From contig NZ_CP023689.1 of the NCBI RefSeq assembly GCF_008704715.1, positions 6,696,001 to 6,760,000 of the forward strand: 64,000 bases of DNA, given 5' to 3'. Below are positions 1 through 10,253 of the stretch, one piece after another. The translations under genes were made by a program, and so were the position numbers. The notes below the pieces were generated by a model. It was not told the origin of the DNA, did no database searches, and saw only the letters and a program-made list of their open reading frames with translations. The first letter of the stretch is position 1, and every line of letters begins with the position of its first letter. Origin of the DNA: Streptomyces chartreusis (GTDB taxonomy: Bacteria; Actinomycetota; Actinomycetes; Streptomycetales; Streptomycetaceae).

Positions 1-1433
1 TTGGAGTCCATGAGTTCCTCGAAGTCGTGCAGCAGGTCGAGCGTGAGCGCCGCCGTCCAGCTGAAGCGTGTAGTGCCGCAGGCCTTGCCGGTGTACGGAT
101 CGACGTACTCGGCGAAGTCGGAGGCGACGGCGAGGTCGAGCATCGCCTCGCGCATCGCCTCGGCCCGGTCCCGTTCGCCGTGCGTGCGCAGGCCCCGCTC
201 CAGCAGCCAGCCGGTGTTGAACCAGGCCGGGCCCCGCCAGTAGCGGTGCGGGTCGAAGGCCTCGCCCTGGAGGTCGTACGACGGGGCGAGGCGGGTGGTG
301 CGGCCGAGGCCGAAGTGCGGGCCGTACGCCGTGCCGACCAGGGTGGCGGCGATGTCGCGCGGAAGCGTGGGCAGCAGGAGCGGGATCAGGCCGCTGACGC
401 CGCGTTCGGGGATGAGCCCGCCCGCCCCTACGTCGTGGCAGAGGAACATCCCGCTCGCCGGATCCCACATGCGGTCGATCAGCGCCGCCGTCAGGCGTTC
501 GGCGCGGGCGTGCCGGGCCGTGCCGGTAGCCCCCAGCTCCCGCGCGATGCCGGCCAGCGCGTGCTCGGAGGCGATGAGCAGGGCGTTGAACGCCGGGTCC
601 TCGACGGCGAACAGGCCCGCCCGTCTCCCGCCACCACCCTCAAACGAGGCCCTTCGGGCCGCCTCAGCACTTCCGCCGTCGGCGTATCCACCGTCCCGGT
701 AGTCCGTCGCCAGCCGGACGTACCGTCCGTAGTCCAGATCCGTCGGCCGGTCCTCCGCCGCCCCGTGGTCGAGGTCGGCCCGGCGGAAGGAGCGGGTCGG
801 CGCGGGCGGCACGCGGCGCAGGGGTGCGTCCCAGCAGGGGCTGTTGTCCATGCCCTGTTCCCAGGGGTGCACGACCGACGCGAGGCCGGCGCCGCCGAGG
901 TCGCGCCGGTGCAGCAGATAGCGGTGCCAGGCGGCCAGTCGGGGATAGACCCGGGTGAGGAATCCGCGCGCCCGGGACAGCCCCGGGTCGGCGCGGTGCA
1001 CCAGCCAGGCGGCCAGCGCGTGCACCGGTGGCTGCACGATGCCGGAGGTCTGTACGGTGCGCGGGGCGCCCGCGTCCCGCCCCGCGGTCGAGGAACGCCA
1101 GAAGTCGGGGCTCGGGAAGTAGGCGTCGAGTGGCACGGAGGGGTTGAAGACGATGTGCGGGACGCGCCCGTCACCCCACTGGGCGTTGAGCAGCGTCTCC
1201 AGTTCCGTCTGCGCCCGTAACGGTGAGACGTGCCGGAGGCCGATCGCGATGAACGCGGAGTCCCAGGACCACTGGTGGGGGTACAGACCACGTGAGGGCA
1301 CCGTCGAGGTGCCGGTCCAGTTCTCCTCCAGTACGCGGGCGGCTCCGGCGTGCGGGGAATCGGCTGCGGGCGGCGGATCGTATGCAATGTCACGGGCCGC
1401 GCGGCGGGCGGTGAGTTGGGCAGTGCGATCCAC
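1..1433 (-). CDS. GH63/mannosylglycerate-hydrolase-like glycosidase (3' end beyond window)
   Basis: Cytoplasmic-looking glycoside hydrolase with an (alpha/alpha)6-barrel fold of the GH63/MGH1-like type. About 477 codons are visible and the C-terminus runs off the left edge. Reading the minus strand from a GTG at 1433 gives HQWSWDSAF (residues 53-61), QWGDGRVPH (about 85-93), HPWEQGMDNSP in the middle and YWRGPAWFNTGWLL near residue 397, all hallmarks of this family. The start is chosen for GGGGAG six bases upstream and because the frame is divergent from the ROK gene. No signal peptide is seen. The divergent ROK regulator suggests sugar-responsive control. The exact substrate (mannosylglycerate, glucosylglycerate or an alpha-glucoside) cannot be told. 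Odd: residues of about 253-271 are an insert rich in Gly and Arg, encoded by a palindromic element also found in an unrelated gene of this window. Confidence 0.85.
   Translation of the reverse strand, partial: MDRTAQLTARRAARDIAYDPPPAADSPHAGAARVLEENWTGTSTVPSRGLYPHQWSWDSAFIAIGLRHVSPLRAQTELETLLNAQWGDGRVPHIVFNPSVPLDAYFPSPDFWRSSTAGRDAGAPRTVQTSGIVQPPVHALAAWLVHRADPGLSRARGFLTRVYPRLAAWHRYLLHRRDLGGAGLASVVHPWEQGMDNSPCWDAPLRRVPPAPTRSFRRADLDHGAAEDRPTDLDYGRYVRLATDYRDGGYADGGSAEAARRASFEGGGGRRAGLFAVEDPAFNALLIASEHALAGIARELGATGTARHARAERLTAALIDRMWDPASGMFLCHDVGAGGLIPERGVSGLIPLLLPTLPRDIAATLVGTAYGPHFGLGRTTRLAPSYDLQGEAFDPHRYWRGPAWFNTGWLLERGLRTHGERDRAEAMREAMLDLAVASDFAEYVDPYTGKACGTTRFSWTAALTLDLLHDFEELMDS
620..674. repeat. 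Protein-coding palindromic element, copy 1
   Basis: About 55 bp inside the GH63-like gene. It consists of a 21-bp block (620-640), a 7-base spacer, a hairpin GGCCC-TTC-GGGCC (648-660) and a tail ending TTCC. The same layout occurs at 42103-42157 in an ABC transporter ATPase: 20 of 21 bases match in the first block, the spacer length is the same, and the hairpin is GGCGC-TTC-GCGCC, so one base pair has changed on both sides. On the minus strand both copies are read in the same frame and give peptides of the type AARxASxxGGGGRR. By eye about 42 of 55 positions match. Confidence 0.7.
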
Positions 1434-1554
1434 TCGGGGCTCCCCGAAAAGACGTCAGGTCGACCGGTTCGGTCGGCAACACCTTAGAGTTACGTCTATT
1501 TAACACGCAAAACCTAATATGTAATGCAAGCTTGAGAAACACAAGGGGGTGTGC
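1434..1554. promoter_or_regulatory. Divergent promoter region, GH63-like gene / ROK gene
   Basis: The only AT-rich stretch in this part of the window. It holds a palindrome GACCG-GTT-CGGTC (1462-1474) and a possible -10 hexamer TAATAT (1515-1520) for the ROK gene. The palindrome is a plausible ROK operator. No convincing -35 is seen. Confidence 0.45.
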
Positions 1555-2751
1555 ATGAGCGCACGGGGTCAGGCCAGCGCCGGGGATCTGCTCGAACTGG
1601 TGCGGAGCGGACGGGCCGTCACACGCGGGGCACTTCAGCAGGCGACCGGGCTGTCCCGTGCCACCGTCGGCCAGCGCCTCGACCGCCTCTTCCGCGCCGG
1701 CTGGCTGCGCGAGGGCGCCGGCGGTCCCGTGGGCTCCCCGCTGGGCGGACGGCCTTCCATCACGCTGGAGTTCGACGACGCCCACGCCATCGTGCTCGCC
1801 GCCGACCTGGAGACCCGGCACGCGCGTGCCGCCGTACTGACACTGACCGGCGAGATCCTCGCCGAGCACAGCGGGACGCTGGTCGTCGAGGACGGGCCGG
1901 AGGCGGTGCTGGGCGATCTGGGGCGCTGGTTCGCCGAGCTGCTGGAGAAGGCCGGGCGGCGGGCCGAGGAGGTCTGCGGCATCGGGCTCGCGGTGCCGGG
2001 CCCCGTGGACAGCGAGACCGGCCGCGTCGTCCAGCCGCCGATCATGCCCGGCTGGGACGGCTACGACATAACGGGCCGGCTCGCGAGGGCCTTCGGCGAG
2101 GAGACCGGCGCGCCACCGGTACCGGTCCTCGTCGACAACGACGCCAACCTCATGGCCTACGGCGAACAGCGCACCGGATACCCGGACTGCTCGGCCTTCG
2201 TCCTGGTCAAGGTGTCGACCGGTATCGGCGCGGGCGTCGTCGTGGACGGCTCGGTCTACCGGGGCATCGACGGGGGCGCCGGCGACATCGGGCACATCCG
2301 GGTGGGCGCCGACGCCCAGTGCCGCTGCGGCTCCTACGGCTGTCTGGCCGCCGTCGCCAGCGGCCGTGCCGTGGCCCGGCGGCTGGCCGAGACGGGCGTG
2401 CCCGCGGCCTCCGGCTCGGACGTGCGGGACCTGCTCGCGTCCGGACACCCGGGAGCGGCCGCGCTGGCGCGTGAGGCCGGGCGGCAGGTCGGGGACGTAC
2501 TGGCGACCGTGGTGACGCTGCTCAATCCCGGGGTGCTGATGATCGCCGGGGATCTGGCCGGGACGGCCTTCCTCACCGGGGTCCGGGAGCTGCTGTACCA
2601 GCGGGCGCTGCCGCGCTCCACCGCTCATCTGGACGTCGTGACCTCGCGGCTGGGCGAGCGGGCCGGGCTGATCGGGGCCGGGGCGCTCGTCGTGGAGCAT
2701 CTCTACGCGCCCGAGCGAGTGGAAGATCGGCTGGTCGCGCTGGGTGTGTGA
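1555..2751 (+). CDS. ROK-family transcriptional regulator
   Basis: Sugar-responsive DNA-binding regulator of 398 residues. The N-terminus (about residues 7-60) is a winged helix-turn-helix. The rest is a sugar-kinase-fold ROK domain with DNDANLMAYGEQ from residue 194, a glycine-rich GIGAGVVVDG motif, and the ROK zinc motif CRCGSYGCL starting at Cys256 (Cys256, Cys258, Cys263). The ATG at 1555 is chosen because AAGGGGG lies five bases upstream; a GTG two codons earlier is too close to that ribosome site. It faces the GH63-like glycosidase across a 121-bp intergenic region, so it probably controls that gene and itself in response to a sugar. The sugar is unknown. Since an HTH is present, a glucokinase role is unlikely. 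Confidence 0.88.
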   Translation: MSARGQASAGDLLELVRSGRAVTRGALQQATGLSRATVGQRLDRLFRAGWLREGAGGPVGSPLGGRPSITLEFDDAHAIVLAADLETRHARAAVLTLTGEILAEHSGTLVVEDGPEAVLGDLGRWFAELLEKAGRRAEEVCGIGLAVPGPVDSETGRVVQPPIMPGWDGYDITGRLARAFGEETGAPPVPVLVDNDANLMAYGEQRTGYPDCSAFVLVKVSTGIGAGVVVDGSVYRGIDGGAGDIGHIRVGADAQCRCGSYGCLAAVASGRAVARRLAETGVPAASGSDVRDLLASGHPGAAALAREAGRQVGDVLATVVTLLNPGVLMIAGDLAGTAFLTGVRELLYQRALPRSTAHLDVVTSRLGERAGLIGAGALVVEHLYAPERVEDRLVALGV

Positions 2752-2839
2752 CGGCCGTGTTTCCGTTTCGAGGTGGGGTCCGCATGGTGAAATTCCGGCG
2801 GCTGTGGCAGCGTGATTCTCGCCACCCTTGATAAGGGTT

Positions 2840-2902
2840 CCGCTCAGATGAGCGGATCTTGAGCGGCTGCACTTCTCCAAAGGGTGGCACTGGGTGCCAC
2901 CC
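2840..2902. terminator. Two tandem hairpins downstream of the ROK gene
   Basis: CCGCTC-AGAT-GAGCGG (2840-2855) is followed by a strong hairpin GGGTGGCAC-TGG-GTGCCACCC (2882-2902). They sit about 90-150 bases after the ROK stop and 250 bases before ppdK. No U-tract follows, which is usual for Streptomyces terminators. They could equally be part of the ppdK leader. Confidence 0.5.
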
Positions 2903-3026
2903 CTTGATCGTTCATCGATCGAACTCAAACGTGCGGTAAGGCTGCTCATGTGAGCGGGAAATCGCACTTGTCGACGCTCTTGCGTTCAAGAAGTGAAAAC
3001 ATCAGCCCGTCACGGCTTGCCAAGCC

Positions 3027-3158
3027 TTGACTTTCGATCCACTGGCGGACGGGTGGTTACAGGCGCATGACGCGTGAGTAGACGTACCCAGGCGCCTTCG
3101 ATCTGGGTATGTTCCTCGCCGTCAGGGCAGCCACCACGTCCTCGAGGGAGTCGAGACC
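3027..3158 (+). promoter_or_regulatory. ppdK upstream region with inverted repeat
   Basis: The 407-bp gap before ppdK contains no gene that I can support. It holds a -35-like TTGACT (3027-3032) without a clear -10, and an inverted repeat TACCCAG-N11-CTGGGTA (3085-3109) about 50 bases before the start codon. The repeat may be an operator or an RNA stem in the leader. Confidence 0.4.
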
Positions 3159-5879
<2,721 letters not shown>

Positions 5880-5927
5880 CGGTACGGGCCGTACGAGCCA
5901 TCGCGCCCGTACGGCCCCCTCGACCCC

Positions 5928-6016
5928 GGAGCCGCCGCCCGTCCCCGACCCTCAAGACCGATGGGCGGCGGCTCCGGATCACGAAGGAGGGCGGCACCCG
6001 TGCGGGGGTGCCGCCC
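5928..6016. terminator. Double hairpin between convergent ppdK and S41 peptidase genes
   Basis: Two strong stems lie between the convergent stops. The first is a 13-bp arm GGAGCCGCCGCCC (5928-5940) pairing with 5963-5975. The second is GGGCGGCACCC (5989-5999) pairing with 6006-6016 across a six-base loop. They probably end transcription from both sides. Confidence 0.75.
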
Positions 6017-6051
6017 TTCCGTGCGTCGCGTGTCAGGGCTGTCGGGCCGGG

Positions 6052-6957
6052 TCAGCCTGTCAGTCGGGCGAGGGCCAGTGTGTGTGCCTGGTCGAGGGAG
6101 TCGGCGGCGGCGCAGGGGACGTCCGGCTGCACGCCGGTGCCCTCCCAGTTCGTGCCGGAGACGGGGTTGATGGCGCGGCCCATGGGGATGGTGACCTCCA
6201 GGTGCGGGTGCACCGTCCAGCCCTTGCACGGATGTGCGCCGCCGCGGGTGGGCTCGCCGACGACCAGGGCGCGGCCGAGCTGCTGGAGGTCGTACGCCAG
6301 CTCCTCGGCGGCGGAGAAGGTGCTGTCGCCGGCCAGCACGTACAACGGCTTGCTGCCGCCGAAGCGGGCGCCGGGAACGTGCGGCAGGCTCCAGGACTGC
6401 TCGCGGCGCTCGCCGTCACGCCAGTGCATGGTGTTGAGGTGGGTGCGCTCGTCCAGCAGGTAGCTGCAGACGAAGGCGACCGTGTCCGGGTCGCCGCCCC
6501 GGTTGGCGCGAAGGTCCACGATCAGCGCCCGGGCGCGGGAGACCAGGGTGAGCGCGGCGCCCAGCGGTTCGGCTGCCCACTCCAGCGGAAACAGCATCGG
6601 TGCCAGCTCCAGTACGGCGACCCCTCCGTCGAGCAGCTCCACCCGGGGTGCACCGCCCAGCGAGGTGTCGAAGTCCCGGCGCATGGCTTCCATGGTGGCC
6701 GCCCCCTGCGCGGGGGACACCGGTTCGGTGTGGTGCTTCAGTCTCAGGTGCCGGTCGCCGTTGACGGACTGAAGGTCCCCGGTGACCGCACGGGCGAGCT
6801 CCTCGACGCCGTCGACGTCGTAGGCGCCCCCGGCGAGGCGTCGTTGCAGCAGGTCGGCGACCTGCTCGGCTATCTCGGGGAAGACGTAGTGCTCGGTCAC
6901 CAGCCGGGTGGTCTCGTCGATGACAGGGGCAGGCTGAAGCTCCGTAAGTGTCGTCAT
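6052..6957 (-). CDS. S41-family serine peptidase
   Basis: A 301-residue protein of the S41 (C-terminal processing peptidase/IRBP-like) family. An N-terminal helical region of about 70 residues, with SVNGDRHLRL, is followed by the beta/alpha catalytic domain. The segment VLAGDSTFSAAEE carries the likely nucleophile Ser215, with VVGEPTRGG just after it. No PDZ domain and no signal peptide are seen, so it is more like the IRBP/TSP-like group than secreted Ctp proteases. The natural substrate is unknown. The ATG at 6957 has no good ribosome site upstream. It is convergent with ppdK, and the small unknown gene upstream (7004-7345) is co-directional, with a 46-base gap. Confidence 0.8.
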   Translation of the reverse strand: MTTLTELQPAPVIDETTRLVTEHYVFPEIAEQVADLLQRRLAGGAYDVDGVEELARAVTGDLQSVNGDRHLRLKHHTEPVSPAQGAATMEAMRRDFDTSLGGAPRVELLDGGVAVLELAPMLFPLEWAAEPLGAALTLVSRARALIVDLRANRGGDPDTVAFVCSYLLDERTHLNTMHWRDGERREQSWSLPHVPGARFGGSKPLYVLAGDSTFSAAEELAYDLQQLGRALVVGEPTRGGAHPCKGWTVHPHLEVTIPMGRAINPVSGTNWEGTGVQPDVPCAAADSLDQAHTLALARLTG

Positions 6958-7003
6958 GGCTGGTAGTAGAGCACCGACCTTGCGGAAGCGTGCTGACCTG
7001 CCG

Positions 7004-7345
7004 CTAGCGGGGCTTCAGTTCCTCGTCCAGGACCTGCGGCCAGTCCGGGTGGCCCAGGCCGCCGGCCACGAGGAGGTCGCGCCAGTCCGTGCGGGCGAGG
7101 CGGATCGCCGAGCGGAAGCGGTTCACGTCGCCGTCCGCGAACACCAGGGCCGCCGTCAGGAGCCGTTCCGGGTCCTCGTGCGAGCGTTCGAGTTCCGTCG
7201 CCAGCACACGCAGGGCACCCTCTATCCCCTTGGCGGCGTCGGGATCCGGAAAGTCCCGCTGGATCCTCTTGTGCGCTCGAAATCGGCCCTCTCGCCGGGA
7301 AGTTGGCCGGTCGGCCGTGATTGTGCCAACCCGTGGCGACCGCAC
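7004..7345 (-). CDS. Small conserved-looking protein of unknown function
   Basis: About 113 residues if started at the GTG at 7345; the true start may lie further in. The well-behaved part begins at GRFRAHKRIQRDFPD and runs to the C-terminal WPQVLDEELKPR. It is charged, helical and without membrane segments, and I recognise no domain. Codon use is typical of Streptomyces, which supports it as a real gene. It is divergent from the secreted protein at 7458 and lies upstream of the S41 peptidase gene on the same strand. Confidence 0.6.
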   Translation of the reverse strand: MRSPRVGTITADRPTSRREGRFRAHKRIQRDFPDPDAAKGIEGALRVLATELERSHEDPERLLTAALVFADGDVNRFRSAIRLARTDWRDLLVAGGLGHPDWPQVLDEELKPR

Positions 7346-7457
7346 GGTTAAGAGCTGGGGTGGGGTGGTCAGGGGGGCACAACCCCCCGGAAGTTCGCCT
7401 TGTCTGACGCGGGTGAAGTGACTGCCCAATCCATCGAGCGTGGGGAAACCAAACACC

Positions 7458-8249
7458 ATGCGCAGACGCGCCACCGCCGTCATCGCCGGCGCCGCCGCCT
7501 TCAGTGCCGTCCTGGCCGTAGCCGCTCTCGCCGTACCGGCTGCCGGGGCCGATCAGGACGACTCGGGCACGAAGTTCTGGAACATCGACGTCAACCACGA
7601 CCGCGACTACACGGTGGGTGTGGAGGCCGCCAAGAAGAGGGTGTTCTCGGTCTCCGCGACGGTCAGCGACCCGTCGGGTGTGCGGAGCGTGTCGTACGAG
7701 CTGTGGCACGGGGCGGACCGGGCGAACGCCGACGGCGTCCTGGTCGGGTCCAGCCACTGCGTGCCGCTCAACGAGACCACCTCCTTCTGCGAGGCCCTCG
7801 TGACCGCCGACCCGAACACCAATCTCCGCAGCAACGCCCTCGCCGGTGTCTGGACCATCACCCCCGTGGCCACCGACGGCGCAGGCAACGTCACCCGCGG
7901 GGACGGCGCGTACCTCGCACGCATCAAGCGCCCGACCTACATGACCCAGACCGTCGCCACCCCGCAGCCGGTGACCAAGGGCAAGGACCTCACCGTCAAG
8001 GCCCGCATGACCGTGGCCAGTTGGCAGACCCACCAGAACGCGCCCCTCATCGGGCACCAGGTGCTGCTCCAGTACCGCAAGGGCACGAGCGGCCCCTTCG
8101 TCACGCTGAAGAAGATCAAGACCGACCGCAACGGCTGGGCCACCACCACCGTGAAGGCGACGGCGGACGGCGCCTACCGCTACGACTTCGCCGGCACCAG
8201 CCTCACCGTCGCCACGAACGGCTCGGCCGACTACGTCGATGTGAAGTGA
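7458..8249 (+). CDS. Secreted protein of unknown function
   Basis: 263 residues. An n-region MRRRATAV and a hydrophobic segment to about residue 30 ending AVPAAGA form a classical Sec signal peptide. The mature part looks like two beta-sandwich modules. The first contains SATVSDPSGVRSVSYELW and two cysteines (CVPLNETTSFCEA) that could form a disulfide. The second contains LIGHQVLLQYRKGTSGPF, typical of Ig-like adhesion or carbohydrate-binding modules in actinobacterial exported proteins. The ATG at 7458 is chosen for the GGGGAAACC upstream and because the signal peptide begins there; an earlier GTG at 7440 has no ribosome site. No enzyme motif is visible. Confidence 0.75.
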   Translation: MRRRATAVIAGAAAFSAVLAVAALAVPAAGADQDDSGTKFWNIDVNHDRDYTVGVEAAKKRVFSVSATVSDPSGVRSVSYELWHGADRANADGVLVGSSHCVPLNETTSFCEALVTADPNTNLRSNALAGVWTITPVATDGAGNVTRGDGAYLARIKRPTYMTQTVATPQPVTKGKDLTVKARMTVASWQTHQNAPLIGHQVLLQYRKGTSGPFVTLKKIKTDRNGWATTTVKATADGAYRYDFAGTSLTVATNGSADYVDVK

Positions 8250-8271
8250 GCCCGGCCCCGTGAGGTCACCA

Positions 8272-8297
8272 CCCGCCGCGAGCTGCACCGCGGCGGG
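8272..8297. terminator. Hairpin between convergent genes
   Basis: CCCGCCGCG (8272-8280), an eight-base loop, then CGCGGCGGG (8289-8297). It lies 23 bases after the secreted-protein stop and just before the stop of the excalibur gene on the other strand, so it can serve both. Confidence 0.7.
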
Positions 8298-8312
8298 CGG
8301 CCGTCGCGGCCC

Positions 8313-8777
8313 TCAGGTGTCGCAGCCCACCCCGTCGTTGTCGCGGTCCAGGTGGGAGCCATAGCCGGGTTCGCCTCGGTGGACGGGGGCCGCGCCGGCC
8401 GCGCGGGCCTCGGAGCAGTTGCCGTAGTAGACGTCCGCGCCGGAGGAGTCGTCGTCGGCGACGGTGCCGGTGTCCGGGGCGGGTGTGGCGGTGACCGTCC
8501 TGGTCACCCTGACCGTCTTCGTGGCCGTCACCGTCGGGGCCGGCTCGGGTTCGGGCGCTTCGGCCGTCGTGGTGACGGTGACCGTGGGCTGTGGTGATGC
8601 CGACGTGGGCTTGGCCTCGGTGGTCTTCGAGTCGTCGCCGGACGCGCCGCCCGCGCCGATGCCGATGAAGAAGGCAAGGGCGAGGGCGGGCAGTACGTAG
8701 CGTTTGCGGGCCCACTTCGGGGCCGGGCGCAGCGGTGGCTGCGGCGGCATGGGCGCCGTGGTGTACGGATTGGTCAT
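8313..8777 (-). CDS. Membrane-anchored excalibur calcium-binding domain protein
   Basis: 154 residues. A short cytoplasmic proline-rich N-terminus is followed by one membrane segment (about residues 27-47), then an external Thr/Pro/Glu-rich linker and a C-terminal excalibur domain. That domain has the conserved cysteines (YYGNCSEARAAG, and a Cys at the end) and the calcium loop LDRDNDGVGC. Excalibur domains are small extracellular modules often linked to cell-wall or nuclease proteins; no nuclease part is present here. GGGGGGAT precedes the ATG at 8777. A second protein with the same domain lies at 15307-15720. The function is unknown beyond likely surface calcium binding. Confidence 0.82.
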   Translation of the reverse strand: MTNPYTTAPMPPQPPLRPAPKWARKRYVLPALALAFFIGIGAGGASGDDSKTTEAKPTSASPQPTVTVTTTAEAPEPEPAPTVTATKTVRVTRTVTATPAPDTGTVADDDSSGADVYYGNCSEARAAGAAPVHRGEPGYGSHLDRDNDGVGCDT

Positions 8778-8862
8778 GTCATCCCCCCACTGGTGTTGCG
8801 TGAGGGGATGACCGTAATGCCCGGTGGGCGGGTGTGGTGGAGGTGTGGCTGTTTTGTGACCG

Positions 8863-10020
8863 CTATGCGCGGAAGGGGCCCCTCACCTCATAGGTGATGC
8901 CGCCCGATGAGCTGCCGCTCGTGCCGCGTTGGCTGGAGAAGTACAGGCGGGTGCCGTCGGGGGAGAACGCCGGGCCGGTGATCTCCGAGCCGGACTGGCC
9001 GTCGATGCGCAGGAACGAGGCGACGACGTCGTCCGGGGTGATCAGGCAGATCTCCATGTTGCCGCCGTCCTCGGCGACGAACAGGTCACCGGAGGAGGAG
9101 CCGGTGATGTTGTCGACGCCGGTGAGCGGGGCCGTGCCGTTGACGAGGGAGTCGTCGTAGGCCAGCTCGTAGGTGTTCGACGTGAGGTTGAGCTGCCAGA
9201 CCCGGTTGTCGCCCTTGGTCGTGAACCAGACCGTGTTGTCGGCGTAGTGGCAGCCCTCGCCGCCGTTGAAGGACTTGGAGCCCGAGACCTGCGAGCGGGT
9301 GGCGGTCGGGGAGCCGTCCGGGTCGGGGACGTTCGCCCAGCTGAAGGAGCCGGAGGTGCCGCTGCCCGCGACCATCACCTGAAGGGTGCCGGAGGACAGG
9401 TTGCCCCAGGTCGTCGGCACGAACCGGTAGAAGCGGCCGTTGGTCTCGTCCTCGGTCAGGTAGATCACCTGGCGCACCGGGTCCGCGGCCGCCGCCTCGT
9501 GCTTGAAGCGGCCCATCGCGTCCCGGCGGTTCGCCGCGTTCACACCCCACGGGTCGGTCTCGTAGACGTAGCCCAGCGACACCTCCTCGCAGGACAGCCA
9601 GGTGTTCCACGGGGTCTTGCCGCCCGCGCAGTTCTGCCGGGTGGACGAGAGGATGCGGTACGCGCCCGTGATCGAGCCCGACGACGAGAACTTCACCGCG
9701 CTCGCGCCGCCGGAGGGGTTGATCTCCGAGTTGGAGACGTAGATCCAGCCGCTGCCGTCCGCGTAACAGGCGCCGCCGTCGGGAGCGTTGTGCCAGGTGT
9801 ACGACGTTCCGGAGACCGTCTGGCCCGAGCGGGCGATGACACGGCTGGTGAAGCCGCTGGGGAGTCTGATGCCGTTGGCGTCGGGGGAGCCCAGCGCCCC
9901 GTAGGGGCCGGGGCCGGGCTGGGCCGGCGCGGCGTACGCGGCGCCGCGCCACAGGGTTCCGCCGAAGACGGCGGCAGAACCGCCGAGGACGGCCGCACGC
10001 AGCAGATTACGACGTTCCAC
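8863..10020 (-). CDS. Tat-exported PhoX/DUF839-like protein
   Basis: 385 residues. It starts with a twin-arginine signal (ERRNLLRAAVLGG, then a hydrophobic run ending YAAPA). The mature protein resembles the DUF839 half of PhoX-type phosphatases, a beta-propeller: LSCEEVSLGYVYE, HEAAAADPVRQVIYLTED, FNGGEGCHYADNTVWFT and GPAFSPDGTRLYFSSQRG. These stretches usually provide calcium/iron ligands and the propeller blades. Whether it is an active phosphatase cannot be told. The GTG at 10020 is chosen because GGAG lies five bases upstream and it begins just before the twin arginines. It follows the two-component pair on the same strand after a 233-bp gap, so that pair could regulate it, but there is no direct evidence. 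Confidence 0.82.
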   Translation of the reverse strand: MERRNLLRAAVLGGSAAVFGGTLWRGAAYAAPAQPGPGPYGALGSPDANGIRLPSGFTSRVIARSGQTVSGTSYTWHNAPDGGACYADGSGWIYVSNSEINPSGGASAVKFSSSGSITGAYRILSSTRQNCAGGKTPWNTWLSCEEVSLGYVYETDPWGVNAANRRDAMGRFKHEAAAADPVRQVIYLTEDETNGRFYRFVPTTWGNLSSGTLQVMVAGSGTSGSFSWANVPDPDGSPTATRSQVSGSKSFNGGEGCHYADNTVWFTTKGDNRVWQLNLTSNTYELAYDDSLVNGTAPLTGVDNITGSSSGDLFVAEDGGNMEICLITPDDVVASFLRIDGQSGSEITGPAFSPDGTRLYFSSQRGTSGSSSGGITYEVRGPFRA

Positions 10021-10253
10021 TCTCACTCCAAGAGGTGGAGACCGCCCCGCCACCGGTCGGCGACGGGGGTCGTGCCTGGGGGGCGGCATGGAAACTAGGG
10101 GCGCATGGTGGACGGACCGTAGCCAACGCATGACCGACGGACGGCATACCCGAGTGCTGCATGTGTGCTGCTCATCGGCGCTCAGCTGAGTGTCACCCGC
10201 GTACGCTCCCCGGAGTGCTGCCACCCCTGTGCGCCCCCTGAGTATCCCCGCCC

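Noticed and set aside
491..1393. 300-codon minus-strand frame in the first kilobase
   Set aside because: The glycosidase motifs appear only in another minus-strand frame (from 1433), so this one is a shadow.
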